NCBI RefSeq assembly: GCF_900167465.1
Contig: NZ_FUWR01000002.1
Span: 62,001 to 126,000 of the forward strand
Reading direction: 5' to 3'
Length of the DNA: 64,000 nucleotides
Source of the DNA: Trichlorobacter thiogenes
GTDB taxonomy: Bacteria > Desulfobacterota > Desulfuromonadia > Geobacterales > Pseudopelobacteraceae
Positions 1-8,753 of this stretch are shown here, piece after piece. Position numbers and translations under genes: made by a program. The notes under the pieces are model-generated. The model was not told the origin of the DNA and made no database searches. It worked only from the letters and a program-made list of their open reading frames with translations. Numbering within the stretch: position 1 is the first letter of the stretch; each line of letters starts with the position of its first letter.

Positions 1-2558
1 ATATACAGCCCCAATTGATTGATGGTGCTGGTAATCAGGTAGAGCAGGCCCACCTTGTCATGGGCGTAGATGTCAATGACGGTGTACTCATCCGACACCT
101 CGTTATCAATCTCGATCCGGGTCGGGAAGTGGCGGGCTGATTTAGCCGGCAGCAGGGTGGGGCGTTGACGTTTGTGCACCAGATCAGAGACCTGTACCGT
201 ACCGTGCAGTACCTCGGCCATGTCTGTTTCCACCTTCTGCCAGCGGGTTTGGTCGGTAATTACAAATCCCTGGGCAGAGTTTACCTGCAGGATGTCCAGG
301 ATCTTGCCGTTTTTGCCGGTGAAGATCTGGGCACCCAGGATGTTGATGCCGTTGGCTGCCATGACGCCGGTTATCTTGGAAAACAGCCCGTAGGTGTCAA
401 AGGTGCAGATGGTAAAGCTGGAAAAACCACTATCCTGCTCATGCTGGACCTGCATGACCAGATCTTTTCCGTTTAACTGCACCAGCAGATGCAGATGGTC
501 TGCAATGGTCTGCAGCGGTGCCGATAGCAGATAGCGGGTGGGCAGGGCGCGTAACTCTTCCTTGGCAGTGGCAGCCGGGATATCGTATTCTACCATCTCC
601 CTGACCTTACGACGTACGCTGCGGACCCGTTCCGTGCCGGCCTCAAGCCTGAAATCACCCCGTTCAAGGATGTTGAACGCCTTTTCGTACAGCTCGTTAA
701 ACAGCATCGCCTTCCAGGTGGTCCAGACATCGGAACCGACCGCCCTGACATCGGCTATGGTCAGCAGAAACAGCATCTTCAGGTTTTCGCTGGTGACCAT
801 CTGACGGGCAAACTGCATGATCATCCGTTCGTCGGCCAGGTCACGGCGTTGGGAAATATGGGCAAAGATCAGGTGGCTGCGTACCAGAAACTCCAGCCGT
901 TCGCTATCCTCTTTGGAGAGCCCCATCCGACGGGCAATGGTGGGGATCATGTCGGCACCCTTGTCGGCGTGGCCGCCTCCTTCTCCCTTGCCGATATCGT
1001 GGAACAGGATCGACAGGATCAGCAGTTCCCGTTTGCCGATCTGGCGGGCTATCTCGCAGGGGAGTGCAAGCTCTTTTTTCAGCTCACCATTCAGGATTTT
1101 TTCAATCTGCTCCACAGCAAACAGGGTGTGAATATCAACCGTGTAGATATGGTACAGGTCGTGCTGGACCTTGCAATAGATATGCTCAAACTCGGGGATG
1201 TACTCATTCAGAAATTCAAGGTGGTGCATCAGACGCAGGGTATCAGCCATCCCTTTTTCAGAACGAAGGATATTCATGAAGGCCTGATTAACTTCACGGT
1301 TGCGGCGAAACTTGTCATTTACCAGATGCAGTGAACGTCTGATTAACCATTTGACGCGGATATTAAGGCTGACGCCATGTTTCTGGGCCAGCTCAAAGAT
1401 CTGCATCAGTACCGCCGGGTTTTTATCAACGACTGATTCGTCTGGGATAATCAACTCACCCTTGAGGACAAAACAACCATGCCCCACCGGACGGCGCACA
1501 AAGTAGCCCAGTATCTTTGCCGCTCCTTCATCTCGCCAGATACAGCGGGAGCTAAGGGTAGAGGAGAAATGTTCAACCCGAGCTGCATGGCGGTAGTAAT
1601 CCCGCATAAAATCTTCCACAGCCAGTACCTTGCCGCGGTCAACATAGCCAAGAAAACCGGCCAGGTGGACCTGCAGGTCAAAGTTCATCTGGTCTGATTT
1701 TCTACGGGTGTGAAAGTGCAGTTCATTACGCATCCGCCAGAGGTGATCAAGGGCAGAGTGGTAGACCTCCATTTCAGCTTCAGAGAGAATGCCCTTGATT
1801 ACCAGCTCTTTGGGGTCTTCAAATTTGTACTTGACCTGGGCCACCCAGAGGGCGGTCTGCAGATCACGTAACCCGCCTTCTCCCTCTTTGATGTTGGGCT
1901 CCAGCAGGTAGATGGTGGCGCCATACTTGTCCCGCCGCCGCCGCATTTCAGCGATCTTTTCCTTAATAAATTTATCGCTGGCCTTGGGCAAAATCTGGGA
2001 ATAGACGGTCTTGTGCAGGATGCCAAAAAGAGGTTGATGACCGGCCAGAAAACGTGAATCAATCAGGGCGGTCTTAATAGTGGTGTCCTGGGCTGCCATT
2101 TCAATACAATCAGCCGGAGTACGCACCGAGTACCCCACATCCAGCCGCAGGTCCCACAGGAAATAGAGTAGCTTCTGGGCAAAGGCCTCCACTACCTCCA
2201 CCGGCACACTGCCATCATGCAGGAACATGATATCCACATCTGAATAGGGGTTGAGTTCGCCACGGCCATAGCCACCCACTGCAGCCAGGGTCAGATGGCC
2301 GGTCAGGCGCTTGCTGTCAGCACCCATCAGGTCAAGAATGCCGTTAAACAGTGTGGAAACCATGGCATCCATGACGGCTGAAAGCTGGTGAACCACCTCG
2401 GTCCCGCTTGCACCGGCTGCGTGGCGTTGACGGATCTCTTCGTGGGAGTCGGTTATGAACCGCTTGCAGGCTTCAAGTATCTCTGATCGGCGTTCATCAA
2501 AGCTGCGTTTGTCTCCGGCAGGAAAGATCTCTGCAGCAGAAATCAGGTGCATAGGCAT
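1..2558 (-). CDS. glnD: [Protein-PII] uridylyltransferase/uridylyl-removing enzyme, C-terminus cut by window edge
   Basis: The minus strand reads as one open frame of about 850 codons without a stop before the window edge. GlnD senses glutamine and adds or removes UMP on the PII protein, controlling nitrogen metabolism. Seen in order: a nucleotidyltransferase motif (GGYGRGELNPYSDVDIMF, near residues 120-140) with the G-G...D-x-D signature, an HD-domain motif (LFHDIGKGEGGGH, near 510), and at the C-terminal side a stretch typical of ACT domains (FTICTFDTYGLFSKITG, then VIDIYAHDKVGLLYLIT). Start chosen at the ATG at 2558 because AAGGA lies about 9 bases upstream; a second ATG at 2552 is too far from it. 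Family length is about 900 residues, so only the second ACT domain end is missing. It lies upstream of and codirectional with no other gene in view except corA behind it. Confidence 0.95.
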   Translation of the reverse strand, partial: MPMHLISAAEIFPAGDKRSFDERRSEILEACKRFITDSHEEIRQRHAAGASGTEVVHQLSAVMDAMVSTLFNGILDLMGADSKRLTGHLTLAAVGGYGRGELNPYSDVDIMFLHDGSVPVEVVEAFAQKLLYFLWDLRLDVGYSVRTPADCIEMAAQDTTIKTALIDSRFLAGHQPLFGILHKTVYSQILPKASDKFIKEKIAEMRRRRDKYGATIYLLEPNIKEGEGGLRDLQTALWVAQVKYKFEDPKELVIKGILSEAEMEVYHSALDHLWRMRNELHFHTRRKSDQMNFDLQVHLAGFLGYVDRGKVLAVEDFMRDYYRHAARVEHFSSTLSSRCIWRDEGAAKILGYFVRRPVGHGCFVLKGELIIPDESVVDKNPAVLMQIFELAQKHGVSLNIRVKWLIRRSLHLVNDKFRRNREVNQAFMNILRSEKGMADTLRLMHHLEFLNEYIPEFEHIYCKVQHDLYHIYTVDIHTLFAVEQIEKILNGELKKELALPCEIARQIGKRELLILSILFHDIGKGEGGGHADKGADMIPTIARRMGLSKEDSERLEFLVRSHLIFAHISQRRDLADERMIMQFARQMVTSENLKMLFLLTIADVRAVGSDVWTTWKAMLFNELYEKAFNILERGDFRLEAGTERVRSVRRKVREMVEYDIPAATAKEELRALPTRYLLSAPLQTIADHLHLLVQLNGKDLVMQVQHEQDSGFSSFTICTFDTYGLFSKITGVMAANGINILGAQIFTGKNGKILDILQVNSAQGFVITDQTRWQKVETDMAEVLHGTVQVSDLVHKRQRPTLLPAKSARHFPTRIEIDNEVSDEYTVIDIYAHDKVGLLYLITSTINQLGLY

Positions 2559-2588
2559 GGGGAGTATTCCTTTTAACAGCGCAGCTGG

Positions 2589-3542
2589 TTATAGCCAGCC
2601 TTTGCGCTTGAAAATATAAAGCGGCAGCACAGCAGAAATGACGATCATACAAAGCGCCAGCGGGTAGCCGAAGCTGAGATCAAGCTCCGGCAGGTATTTA
2701 AAGTTCATACCGTAGATACTGGCGATCAGGGTAGGCGGCAGGAAAATGACCGACATAACGGTGAAAATCTTGATCACCTTGTTCTGTTCAATGCTTAAGA
2801 AGTTAAGGAACAGGTTCTGCAGGTAGTCAAGCCGTTCAAAGTTAAAATTGGCTGTAGTAATCAGGGAGTTTACATCCTTGATCATGATACTGAAATCGCT
2901 CTTGAGGGTGCTGGGCATCTTGCCGCTCTTCAGCAGGGAAGAGAGCACCCGTTGCTTGTCGGTCAGGTTTTCCCGGATGGTGATGTTGGTGGCCTCAAAG
3001 TCTGCCATATAGGAAAGAAACTTTTTCGTATCATCAAAGTTACTGGGGTTAAGCCGCGCAATGCTGGCTATTTCGCGGGAGACCGCCTCCAGGGTGTCGG
3101 CATCGTCTTCAATCCGCATTTCCAGGATACCCCCCATCACTCGGGCTCCATCGGTATAATGGCTGGGGTTAAGCAGCAGTTTGCGATTAAAATCACCAAA
3201 AACCGGCAGTTCAATAAAGCGGATGGTAATAACGAAATTATCTTTCAGGGTGAATGAAACCGACTCGTTGCTGGCGGTCGTCCCTTGCTTTACCAGAAAA
3301 TAGGTGTTGATGGTGATACCAAATTCATCCTCCCAATAGCGGGCAGAAAACTCGATCTCTTCAGTCTCCTGGCGGGTTGGCAGGTCAAGTCCCAGTTTCT
3401 TGTCGAGCTCACTCACCTCTGTCATACTTGGGGAAAGCATATCCACCCAGATCAACTGCTTTGATTCTATGAGATCAATCTCATCACCGCTGATCAGGTG
3501 GCTTGAAATAACACCATTTGCGTTGTAGTAGACCTTGATCAT
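2589..3542 (-). CDS. corA: CorA-type magnesium/cobalt transporter
   Basis: A 317-residue protein of the CorA family, which forms a pentameric inner-membrane channel for Mg2+ (and Co2+/Ni2+). The long soluble N-terminal part is followed by two C-terminal membrane segments. The family signature GMN is present in YGMNFKYLPEL, at the end of the first segment, and the protein ends with the short basic tail KRKGWL that is typical of the family. The ATG at 3542 has AGGAGG about 8 bases upstream. It is only 30 bases upstream of glnD on the same strand, so the two may share a transcript, although a functional link is not obvious. Confidence 0.92.
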   Translation of the reverse strand: MIKVYYNANGVISSHLISGDEIDLIESKQLIWVDMLSPSMTEVSELDKKLGLDLPTRQETEEIEFSARYWEDEFGITINTYFLVKQGTTASNESVSFTLKDNFVITIRFIELPVFGDFNRKLLLNPSHYTDGARVMGGILEMRIEDDADTLEAVSREIASIARLNPSNFDDTKKFLSYMADFEATNITIRENLTDKQRVLSSLLKSGKMPSTLKSDFSIMIKDVNSLITTANFNFERLDYLQNLFLNFLSIEQNKVIKIFTVMSVIFLPPTLIASIYGMNFKYLPELDLSFGYPLALCMIVISAVLPLYIFKRKGWL

Positions 3543-3706
3543 GGCGAAAACCTCCTGAATAGACTCTGTAACAGGCGAAATGCCGAGTGTTTTTGTATAG
3601 TCTCCACGTCAGCGCTTGTCAACTGAAGAGGGGAGGCGCAAGGCAACATTTATGCAACGTTTCCGGCATTCCCTTTTTTGTCCGGCTCTGCTACAGTCTA
3701 CCAATC

Positions 3707-4162
3707 ATGTCTGAAAAGCTCATCTGCGCAAATAAACGGGCCTTCCACGAATACCACATCGAAGAACGGTTGGAAGCTGGAATCGTCCTGGTCGGGACTG
3801 AGGTCAAGTCACTGCGCTCAGGCACCGCCAACCTGGTTGACGCATTTGTGCTGGTGCGTAATGGTGAGGCCTTTCTGCATAACCTGCATATCGCCCCCTA
3901 CAACTTTGGCAACCGGCAGAATCATGACCCGGAACGGAACAGGAAGCTGCTGCTGCATGCAAAAGAGATTGGCAAGCTGCACGATAGAATCCGCCAGGAT
4001 GGTTGTACCGCAGTGCCACTCAGGCTGTATTTTAAAGATGGCAAGGTCAAGGTTGAGGTGGGGATTGCCAAAGGTAAGAAGATGCATGACAAACGTGAGG
4101 ACCTGAAAAAGAAGGATCTGAAGCGGGAGCATGCAAAAGATTTCAAAATTAAGGCCAGATAG
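3707..4162 (+). CDS. smpB: SsrA-binding protein SmpB
   Basis: A 151-residue protein that binds tmRNA and carries it to stalled ribosomes (trans-translation). The OB-fold signature sequence is clear (AGIVLVGTEVKSLRSG, FLHNLHIAPY) and the basic C-terminal tail (KKDLKREHAKDFKIKAR) that enters the ribosome mRNA channel is intact. The frame is open further upstream to 3587, but that extension has no family resemblance; the ATG at 3707 gives the usual SmpB length. No strong ribosome binding site is visible. It lies 31 bases upstream of its RNA partner ssrA, on the same strand. Confidence 0.96.
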   Translation: MSEKLICANKRAFHEYHIEERLEAGIVLVGTEVKSLRSGTANLVDAFVLVRNGEAFLHNLHIAPYNFGNRQNHDPERNRKLLLHAKEIGKLHDRIRQDGCTAVPLRLYFKDGKVKVEVGIAKGKKMHDKREDLKKKDLKREHAKDFKIKAR

Positions 4163-4193
4163 CGTATAGTATAAATATGATCTTTTACAAATT

Positions 4194-4544
4194 GGGGGTG
4201 TAAAGGTTTCGACGGGGGAATGAACTCCTGGGTTGCACCGGGTCGGGGCAGGTGGCCGACCTTAATAAACCTGCATGGCATTAATTGCCGACAATTATAA
4301 CACTCCTGTTGCACTAGCTGCTTAACAGGCGGTCCCGACTGAGATGTCGGTGGTAGGAAGGGACCGTCATTCACTACCGAATTGGATTGCGTAAGCCCGA
4401 TACGCCGTCTGAAATCCAGGGACCGCTGACCTGCTGTCTTGTCTGCTGTACAGCATGTCGGCTAAATTGATCAACAGACTAACGGTGTAGTAGCTCATGA
4501 TGTAGGTCTTTCGGACGTGGGTTCGACTCCCACCACCTCCACCA
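4194..4544 (+). ncRNA. ssrA: transfer-messenger RNA (tmRNA)
   Basis: One-piece tmRNA of about 351 bases. The 5' end GGGGGTG pairs with CACCTCC near the 3' end to form the 7-bp acceptor stem, followed by the discriminator A and encoded CCA. The T arm (GTGGG-TTCGACT-CCCAC) is perfect, and the conserved TTTCGACGGGG follows the 5' end. The tag reading frame runs 4287-4325 from resume codon GCC and encodes ADNYNTPVALAA then TAA; the LAA end is the ClpXP/ClpAP degron. The 3' end is the integration site of the downstream island, which restores a complete gene. Confidence 0.96.
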
Positions 4545-4545
4545 A
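4520..4545. repeat. attL: left attachment-site repeat (3' end of ssrA)
   Basis: 26 bp identical to 13766-13791, covering part of the T arm, the acceptor strand and CCA of tmRNA. In this copy the T-stem is complete, so tmRNA remains functional. Confidence 0.93.
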
Positions 4546-4575
4546 AACTATTGAAATCATTAAGGTTTCAAGCAA

Positions 4576-4645
4576 AATGACCCATAGGAAACAGCCAAGT
4601 GGTACACAAGTACGGTACACACAGGGGTTGTTCCTATGGGTCATT
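4576..4645. promoter_or_regulatory. Inverted repeat over the integrase start codon, with integrase arm-type sites
   Basis: A perfect 15-bp inverted repeat: AATGACCCATAGGAA at 4576-4590 and its complement at 4631-4645. The right arm contains the integrase ATG (4636-4638). Between the arms lies GTGGTACACAAG (4599-4610), repeated exactly at 13656-13667 by the other end of the island, with a further GGTACACAC at about 4615-4623. The shared 12-mer suggests integrase arm binding; the inverted repeat could act as an operator or as an RNA hairpin hiding the start codon. Function is inferred. Confidence 0.6.
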
Positions 4646-6375
4646 CGTTTATGTTCAGGCGTGGCGGTCGCTATTATTTTCGGGTAAGGATACCAGAGCA
4701 GCTTTGGGAGTACTTTGGAGGTAGTAAGGAAATCAGACAATCCCTGAGAACCGGCACCTATGAGCTAGCAAGGTTACAGGTTAAGGTGCTAGCAGCCAGG
4801 GCAGCGGTATCCTTTGATTCAATGGTAAGATACAAGGCAAGTATGAATAACGAACAGCTTAGAGAAATAGCTAACAAGTTCTTGCATGGCACTTTAGCGG
4901 ACAGTGAGGAGTCCCGCAATGCTGGTTTAGGCTTGAGAGCTGAAGGAGACCGCCAGAAAGCCCTAGTGGGCTACAGTGCTGTGTTTGATACCTATTCAAA
5001 AGCCTTATCCCTCCTTGATGTTGCAGCAACCAAAGAGCGTGGGCTTGAGGCAGTACGGCCCCTGGTGCAACAGGTGTGTGAACAGGAAGGCATCACCCTT
5101 GAATATGGATCACCTGAGTATGTGGGGCTGACCCGCGAGCTTGCCAAGCGTGTTTTGGAGGTGTGCAAGGTAGAAGATAGCCGGTTGAATGGGGATCACT
5201 TGAATGCTTATGACAGGGGTCTGATGTATGCAGCACCTGTGAACAGTCAGGTGGTTGCTGATGCGGTAGCTGCTGAAGGTGGGCTACTGTCAGCTGTGGT
5301 TATCGCATACACACAGGAACATATAACCCTTAAGAAGTGGACAGCCAAGACAGAACAAGAGAATACGGCAATACTATCTGTGCTTCTCGAATTACTTGGA
5401 GACAAGCCTGTGACATCAATCAGCCACAGGGAGCTGCAGGGCTTCAGGTCAACCTTGGTAAAACTTCCACCGAATCCCCGAAAGGGTAAAGGAAGAGAGG
5501 GTAAGACTCTTCAGGAGGTAATAGCACTAGGACTCCCACCCATGAGTCAAACCACGGTAAACAAGTACCTTATCCGTATAGCTTCCTTCTTTAAGTGGGC
5601 GCATAGGCACAAGTACATATCAAGTAATGAGTTTGAAGGTTTGACACTGGCTAAACACAAACGAGGGAAGCAATCAGAAGAGAGGAGTATCTACAGCACC
5701 TCTGATCTTGTTCAGCTTCTGCAGTCCCTAGAGTTTGACAAAGCACGCCCAGAACAGTTCTGGATACCTCTGATAAGCCTCTATTCAGGTTTGCGGCTCA
5801 ATGAAGTATGTCAGCTCCACTTAACTGATATTAAAGACCATGAGGGTGTTCCCTGCTTCAGTGTGAACGAAGAGGGTGACAAAGAGGTTAAGACCGCCTC
5901 ATCAGTTCGGCTTGTTCCAGTGCATCCGGTGTTGATTGACTTGGGGTTGCTGGATTATGTGGAGAAGTTACGGCAGCGCGGTAGTGTCAGACTGTGGGGA
6001 CGGTTACAGAAACAGCGGGACGGTTATGGTCAAGCGTTTGGTAAGTGGTATCAGCGTTTCAACCGGAGCAAGATTACCAAAGAGAAGGGCAAGGTGTTCC
6101 ACTCATTCCGTCATACTTTCACCAATGCCTTGAAGCAAGCCGGTGTCAGTGAATCAGTGTCAGCACAACTGATAGGCCACGGGCAGGTCACTATCACCTT
6201 TGGTAGATACGGTAAGGACTATATAGCGTCAGTGTTGCTTGAGTCTGTCCGGTTGGTTGACTATGGTGTATCTGTAGCTGCTGCTTTGGTTGAACTGAAG
6301 GGGCGGATTGTGTGTAATAATACTAGGCTGGGAAAAGGTTCAGCTTCAGGCGTTGCGGTGAAGTTGAAGAAGTAG
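4636..6375 (+). CDS. Tyrosine-type site-specific integrase of the ssrA island
   Basis: A 579-residue tyrosine recombinase that would insert and excise the island at the ssrA 3' end. The N-terminus (residues about 6-50: FRRGGRYYFRVRIPEQL, QSLRTGTYELAR) matches the DUF6538 type of N-terminal domain found in integrases; a core-binding region covers about 220-340. Catalytic-domain residues visible: Arg387 in YSGLRLNEVCQL, a probable Lys419, His489/Arg492 in HSFRHTF, His515 in LIGHG, and the likely nucleophile Tyr525 in FGRYGKDY. It begins 92 bases after the tmRNA 3' end. The ATG at 4636 or the one at 4651 may be used; the first lies in a 15-bp inverted repeat and has a poor ribosome binding site. 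A strong hairpin terminator follows at 6416-6479. Confidence 0.93.
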   Translation: MGHSFMFRRGGRYYFRVRIPEQLWEYFGGSKEIRQSLRTGTYELARLQVKVLAARAAVSFDSMVRYKASMNNEQLREIANKFLHGTLADSEESRNAGLGLRAEGDRQKALVGYSAVFDTYSKALSLLDVAATKERGLEAVRPLVQQVCEQEGITLEYGSPEYVGLTRELAKRVLEVCKVEDSRLNGDHLNAYDRGLMYAAPVNSQVVADAVAAEGGLLSAVVIAYTQEHITLKKWTAKTEQENTAILSVLLELLGDKPVTSISHRELQGFRSTLVKLPPNPRKGKGREGKTLQEVIALGLPPMSQTTVNKYLIRIASFFKWAHRHKYISSNEFEGLTLAKHKRGKQSEERSIYSTSDLVQLLQSLEFDKARPEQFWIPLISLYSGLRLNEVCQLHLTDIKDHEGVPCFSVNEEGDKEVKTASSVRLVPVHPVLIDLGLLDYVEKLRQRGSVRLWGRLQKQRDGYGQAFGKWYQRFNRSKITKEKGKVFHSFRHTFTNALKQAGVSESVSAQLIGHGQVTITFGRYGKDYIASVLLESVRLVDYGVSVAAALVELKGRIVCNNTRLGKGSASGVAVKLKK

Positions 6376-6415
6376 TAGTACGCAATAAAGCATTTGTGAC
6401 TCTGTACCCAAGGTC

Positions 6416-6480
6416 AAACCATAGGGCTACCCTGGATAACTCAAAAATCCTTAGATAGCCCTATGGTTTTAACGATAAGT
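6416..6480. terminator. Bidirectional hairpin terminator between integrase and the leftward operon
   Basis: A perfect 14-bp stem, AAACCATAGGGCTA at 6416-6429 with its complement at 6466-6479, and a smaller inner stem (GGAT/ATCC). It separates the convergent integrase gene and the leftward gene set. A related hairpin sits at 9389-9443. Confidence 0.75.
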
Positions 6481-6505
6481 TACTATTCCCCTACTGTACG
6501 GCCCT

Positions 6506-6838
6506 TCAGTTTCCCCGTGGTCGGTCGCAGACCTTCGGCCTTGCTGGCCTCTTACCCATCCGGTACAGATACAAGGCACACCGCTTAACAGTACACAACC
6601 GTACTTCAGTTACCTGATTGTTACTACACCACAGGCAGTAAGCCCGTATCGTTTTGACTGGGGTGAGTTCAGGTGTGTGGGGGTGGTCGCAGACCTTAGG
6701 CCTCTTACCCATCCTATACGGATACAAACGGCAAGTCTTAATGGTACATTGTTTAACTGATCCGTATTGACCATGACTACAATCAAGACACTTGGCCCGA
6801 ATAGCCTTGATCGGGGTAAGCCGTTTAGTCTCTTCCAT
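6506..6838 (-). CDS. Small protein with two tandem Cys-rich (zinc-finger-like) modules
   Basis: A 110-residue protein made of two copies of one module of roughly 45-50 residues: LTPIKAIRAKCLDCSHGQYG...CTIKTCRLYPYRMGKRP and LTPVKTIRAYCLWCSNNQVT...CTVKRCALYLYRMGKRP. Each module has a CxxC pair followed by C-x4-C, which could bind one zinc ion. Similar single modules occur in small proteins of Geobacter prophages as far as I recall, but no function is known to me. Its ATG overlaps the stop of the upstream gene (TAATG), so it is translationally coupled as the last gene of the leftward set. Each module ends with Tyr-Arg-Met-Gly-Lys-Arg-Pro and then a basic, proline-containing linker. Confidence 0.75.
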   Translation of the reverse strand: MEETKRLTPIKAIRAKCLDCSHGQYGSVKQCTIKTCRLYPYRMGKRPKVCDHPHTPELTPVKTIRAYCLWCSNNQVTEVRLCTVKRCALYLYRMGKRPARPKVCDRPRGN

Positions 6839-8553
6839 TACTCAACACCGTCAAAGCGTTTCAACTCAAGTAGCCCCTCATCAGCCCGTAACTTCCCAGA
6901 GTGTACCGCGTCACGTATCTGCTCTCTGGTCTTGAACTTAGATGGTCCCAGGGTGTTCTTCTGGGTACGCTTTGAGAGTTTACTGTAGTGTTCAATGAGA
7001 GCAGCACTCACTTGAGTTGGTTCTTCTCCCTGGCTTACCCTTCCAAAGAACATACGACCATAGGTGTTCATCCGTAGGGCAGCTTGTGTTCCATCCATAT
7101 CCATAGCTGAAGGTGCCCCAATGACCTTTTGCACCATGTCATAGCCCAACTTCTTCTGCTCAAGGGATAACTGAGCGTTGGCCCTACCTTCAGAGTTGAT
7201 ATGGTCAATCCTTGAGGTGATCCTTGACAGCAGCTCCGTTGCGGTCCCTGACTTCAGGGTGTACCCATACTGACTCATTACCTCCCCACGTAGGGCCTCA
7301 AGGGTCTTGATAGAGCTGGTCATTTCAATGTTACCCCTCAGTCCCACTATGGTGTTGTGGTCTTCATGAATACTATGTTCATCCTTATGGTACGCTGTGG
7401 CCTTATCAACCAGCTTTTCAATCTGTGTATAGTCAAGGTACTTGTTGGAGGTAATGAGCTGTTCTTTCTCGCTAAGCTCCATGTCAGGGTTCAGAATAAC
7501 ATCCACGAACAGACTCTTCAGGGCTGCTTCCTGTTTAGCCTTGAGTGCCTTAGCGTCAGCCTGTTCCCGCCTCTCCTGAATTTTCGCTATCTGGTTGGTT
7601 ACGTGATCAATGGTCTCTCTGAACTTCAGTTCCCCCTTACCGTCAACCATAGTAGCCCACGATTGTTTGGTGTCAGGGTCAGCTACATCAAAGAGTTCAA
7701 GCAGCTTGTAGGCTTTATCAACAGCTTCATGTGTTCCCTCTCTAGGGTCTTCAGCCAGTTGAACCGCAGAGTGAGCTATGTTCTGAATGACAGTCTTGGT
7801 GTACTCATCACGGCTTAGCAGGTTGGTGGGTTTGGCCTTAAAGTCCCAATCATCATTCAAGGCTTTCCGTAGTTGTTCCAAAGAGGTGGTGCTTTTGTCA
7901 CTTCGGGCATACGTGAACAAATGATCCTGTTGTAGGGTACTCATGCTGTTCATGAATGTTTCTTTGGATACCCTGTGAGCTGCTGACTGCATAGCCACAC
8001 TACCTTCAACCTGCGCCTGTTTTAGCCGCTCAGATGCCCCGAAGAGGATCTGAGGGTTATCACCTACAGTTTGGAAGTGGTGCTGATACAGGTCATCAAA
8101 GAACTTCTTATGGGCAACTTGAGGGTCAGGCTGATTCTGGAAGTATTGGTTCTCCTCAAGTTTGGTCATGTATTCTTTGCTGAAGGCAAGACCCTTGGAT
8201 TCACCTATAGTGACATTGTAGGCTTCATTGTAGCCATAGCCACCATTGAACAGACCCTCATGTTCTGTAGCTTGAGGCTTGCCGGTAACAGCATCTGCAA
8301 CAGCCTTCTGCTGATTCTCTTTACCGTATGACTTCTGAACCTGGATGTACCCATTGGTTAAATCTGAAATGTTCTTCATTGAGTCAACAAAGGCCATCAG
8401 GTTTGGGTCAGGTTGTCTCTGGATGTTTCCTGCTGTTACAAAGGGGTCTGTTGCTTGGGCGGTAACTTTACGGTTCGGTGTGGTCCAACTGAAGTATTCC
8501 CGTGGGTCTATCTGCTTACGGGTAGTACGTGCGTTACTGGCAAATTCGGGCAT
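6838..8553 (-). CDS. Large helical protein, possibly related to phage internal virion protein gp15
   Basis: A 571-residue, strongly hydrophilic and mostly helical protein with no signal peptide or membrane segment. A charged coiled-coil stretch lies near residues 325-355 (AKIQERREQADAKALKAK). I do not recognise it firmly. The general pattern (a FNGGYGYNEAYN motif followed by a long helical repeat-like body with many Asp/Gln turns) recalls the internal virion protein gp15 of T7-like phages, part of the DNA ejection machinery, but this is impression, not alignment. It is the largest gene of the leftward set, lies 9 bases after the 52-residue gene and overlaps the Cys-rich gene by one base. A lone structural-type gene in an element without capsid genes would fit a phage satellite. 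Confidence 0.55.
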   Translation of the reverse strand: MPEFASNARTTRKQIDPREYFSWTTPNRKVTAQATDPFVTAGNIQRQPDPNLMAFVDSMKNISDLTNGYIQVQKSYGKENQQKAVADAVTGKPQATEHEGLFNGGYGYNEAYNVTIGESKGLAFSKEYMTKLEENQYFQNQPDPQVAHKKFFDDLYQHHFQTVGDNPQILFGASERLKQAQVEGSVAMQSAAHRVSKETFMNSMSTLQQDHLFTYARSDKSTTSLEQLRKALNDDWDFKAKPTNLLSRDEYTKTVIQNIAHSAVQLAEDPREGTHEAVDKAYKLLELFDVADPDTKQSWATMVDGKGELKFRETIDHVTNQIAKIQERREQADAKALKAKQEAALKSLFVDVILNPDMELSEKEQLITSNKYLDYTQIEKLVDKATAYHKDEHSIHEDHNTIVGLRGNIEMTSSIKTLEALRGEVMSQYGYTLKSGTATELLSRITSRIDHINSEGRANAQLSLEQKKLGYDMVQKVIGAPSAMDMDGTQAALRMNTYGRMFFGRVSQGEEPTQVSAALIEHYSKLSKRTQKNTLGPSKFKTREQIRDAVHSGKLRADEGLLELKRFDGVE

Positions 8554-8562
8554 GTTTGTTCC

Positions 8563-8721
8563 TTACTTTAAGGATTTACCCAGAGCATCAAGAACTTTGC
8601 CTGTTGCATTACTGAGTGATCTTTCAAAAGCCGATAAAATCTGATTACGTCCCCAATTAGTCTGAACTGACAGCTCTTTGCTAAACTCTTTCCGCAGTGT
8701 TTCAATTAACAGCTGATTCAT
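8563..8721 (-). CDS. Small hypothetical protein of the island (52 aa)
   Basis: A 52-residue protein starting MNQLLIETLRKEFSKEL and predicted to be mostly helical. The frame is open to 8757, but the ATG at 8721 is preceded by AGGAAAGGAA about 8 bases upstream, so this shorter start is preferred. It lies 10 bases upstream of the large 571-residue gene and 32 bases after the ribbon-helix-helix gene, in the same leftward set. No known domain recognised; the tight spacing suggests it works with the large downstream protein. Confidence 0.6.
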   Translation of the reverse strand: MNQLLIETLRKEFSKELSVQTNWGRNQILSAFERSLSNATGKVLDALGKSLK

Positions 8722-8753
8722 GCGTGTGGTTCCTTTCCTCTGTGTTGTAATGA

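Noticed and set aside
3587-3706. N-terminally extended SmpB
   Set aside because: The extension is Cys/Leu-rich, non-conserved and covers the promoter region; SmpB begins at 3707.
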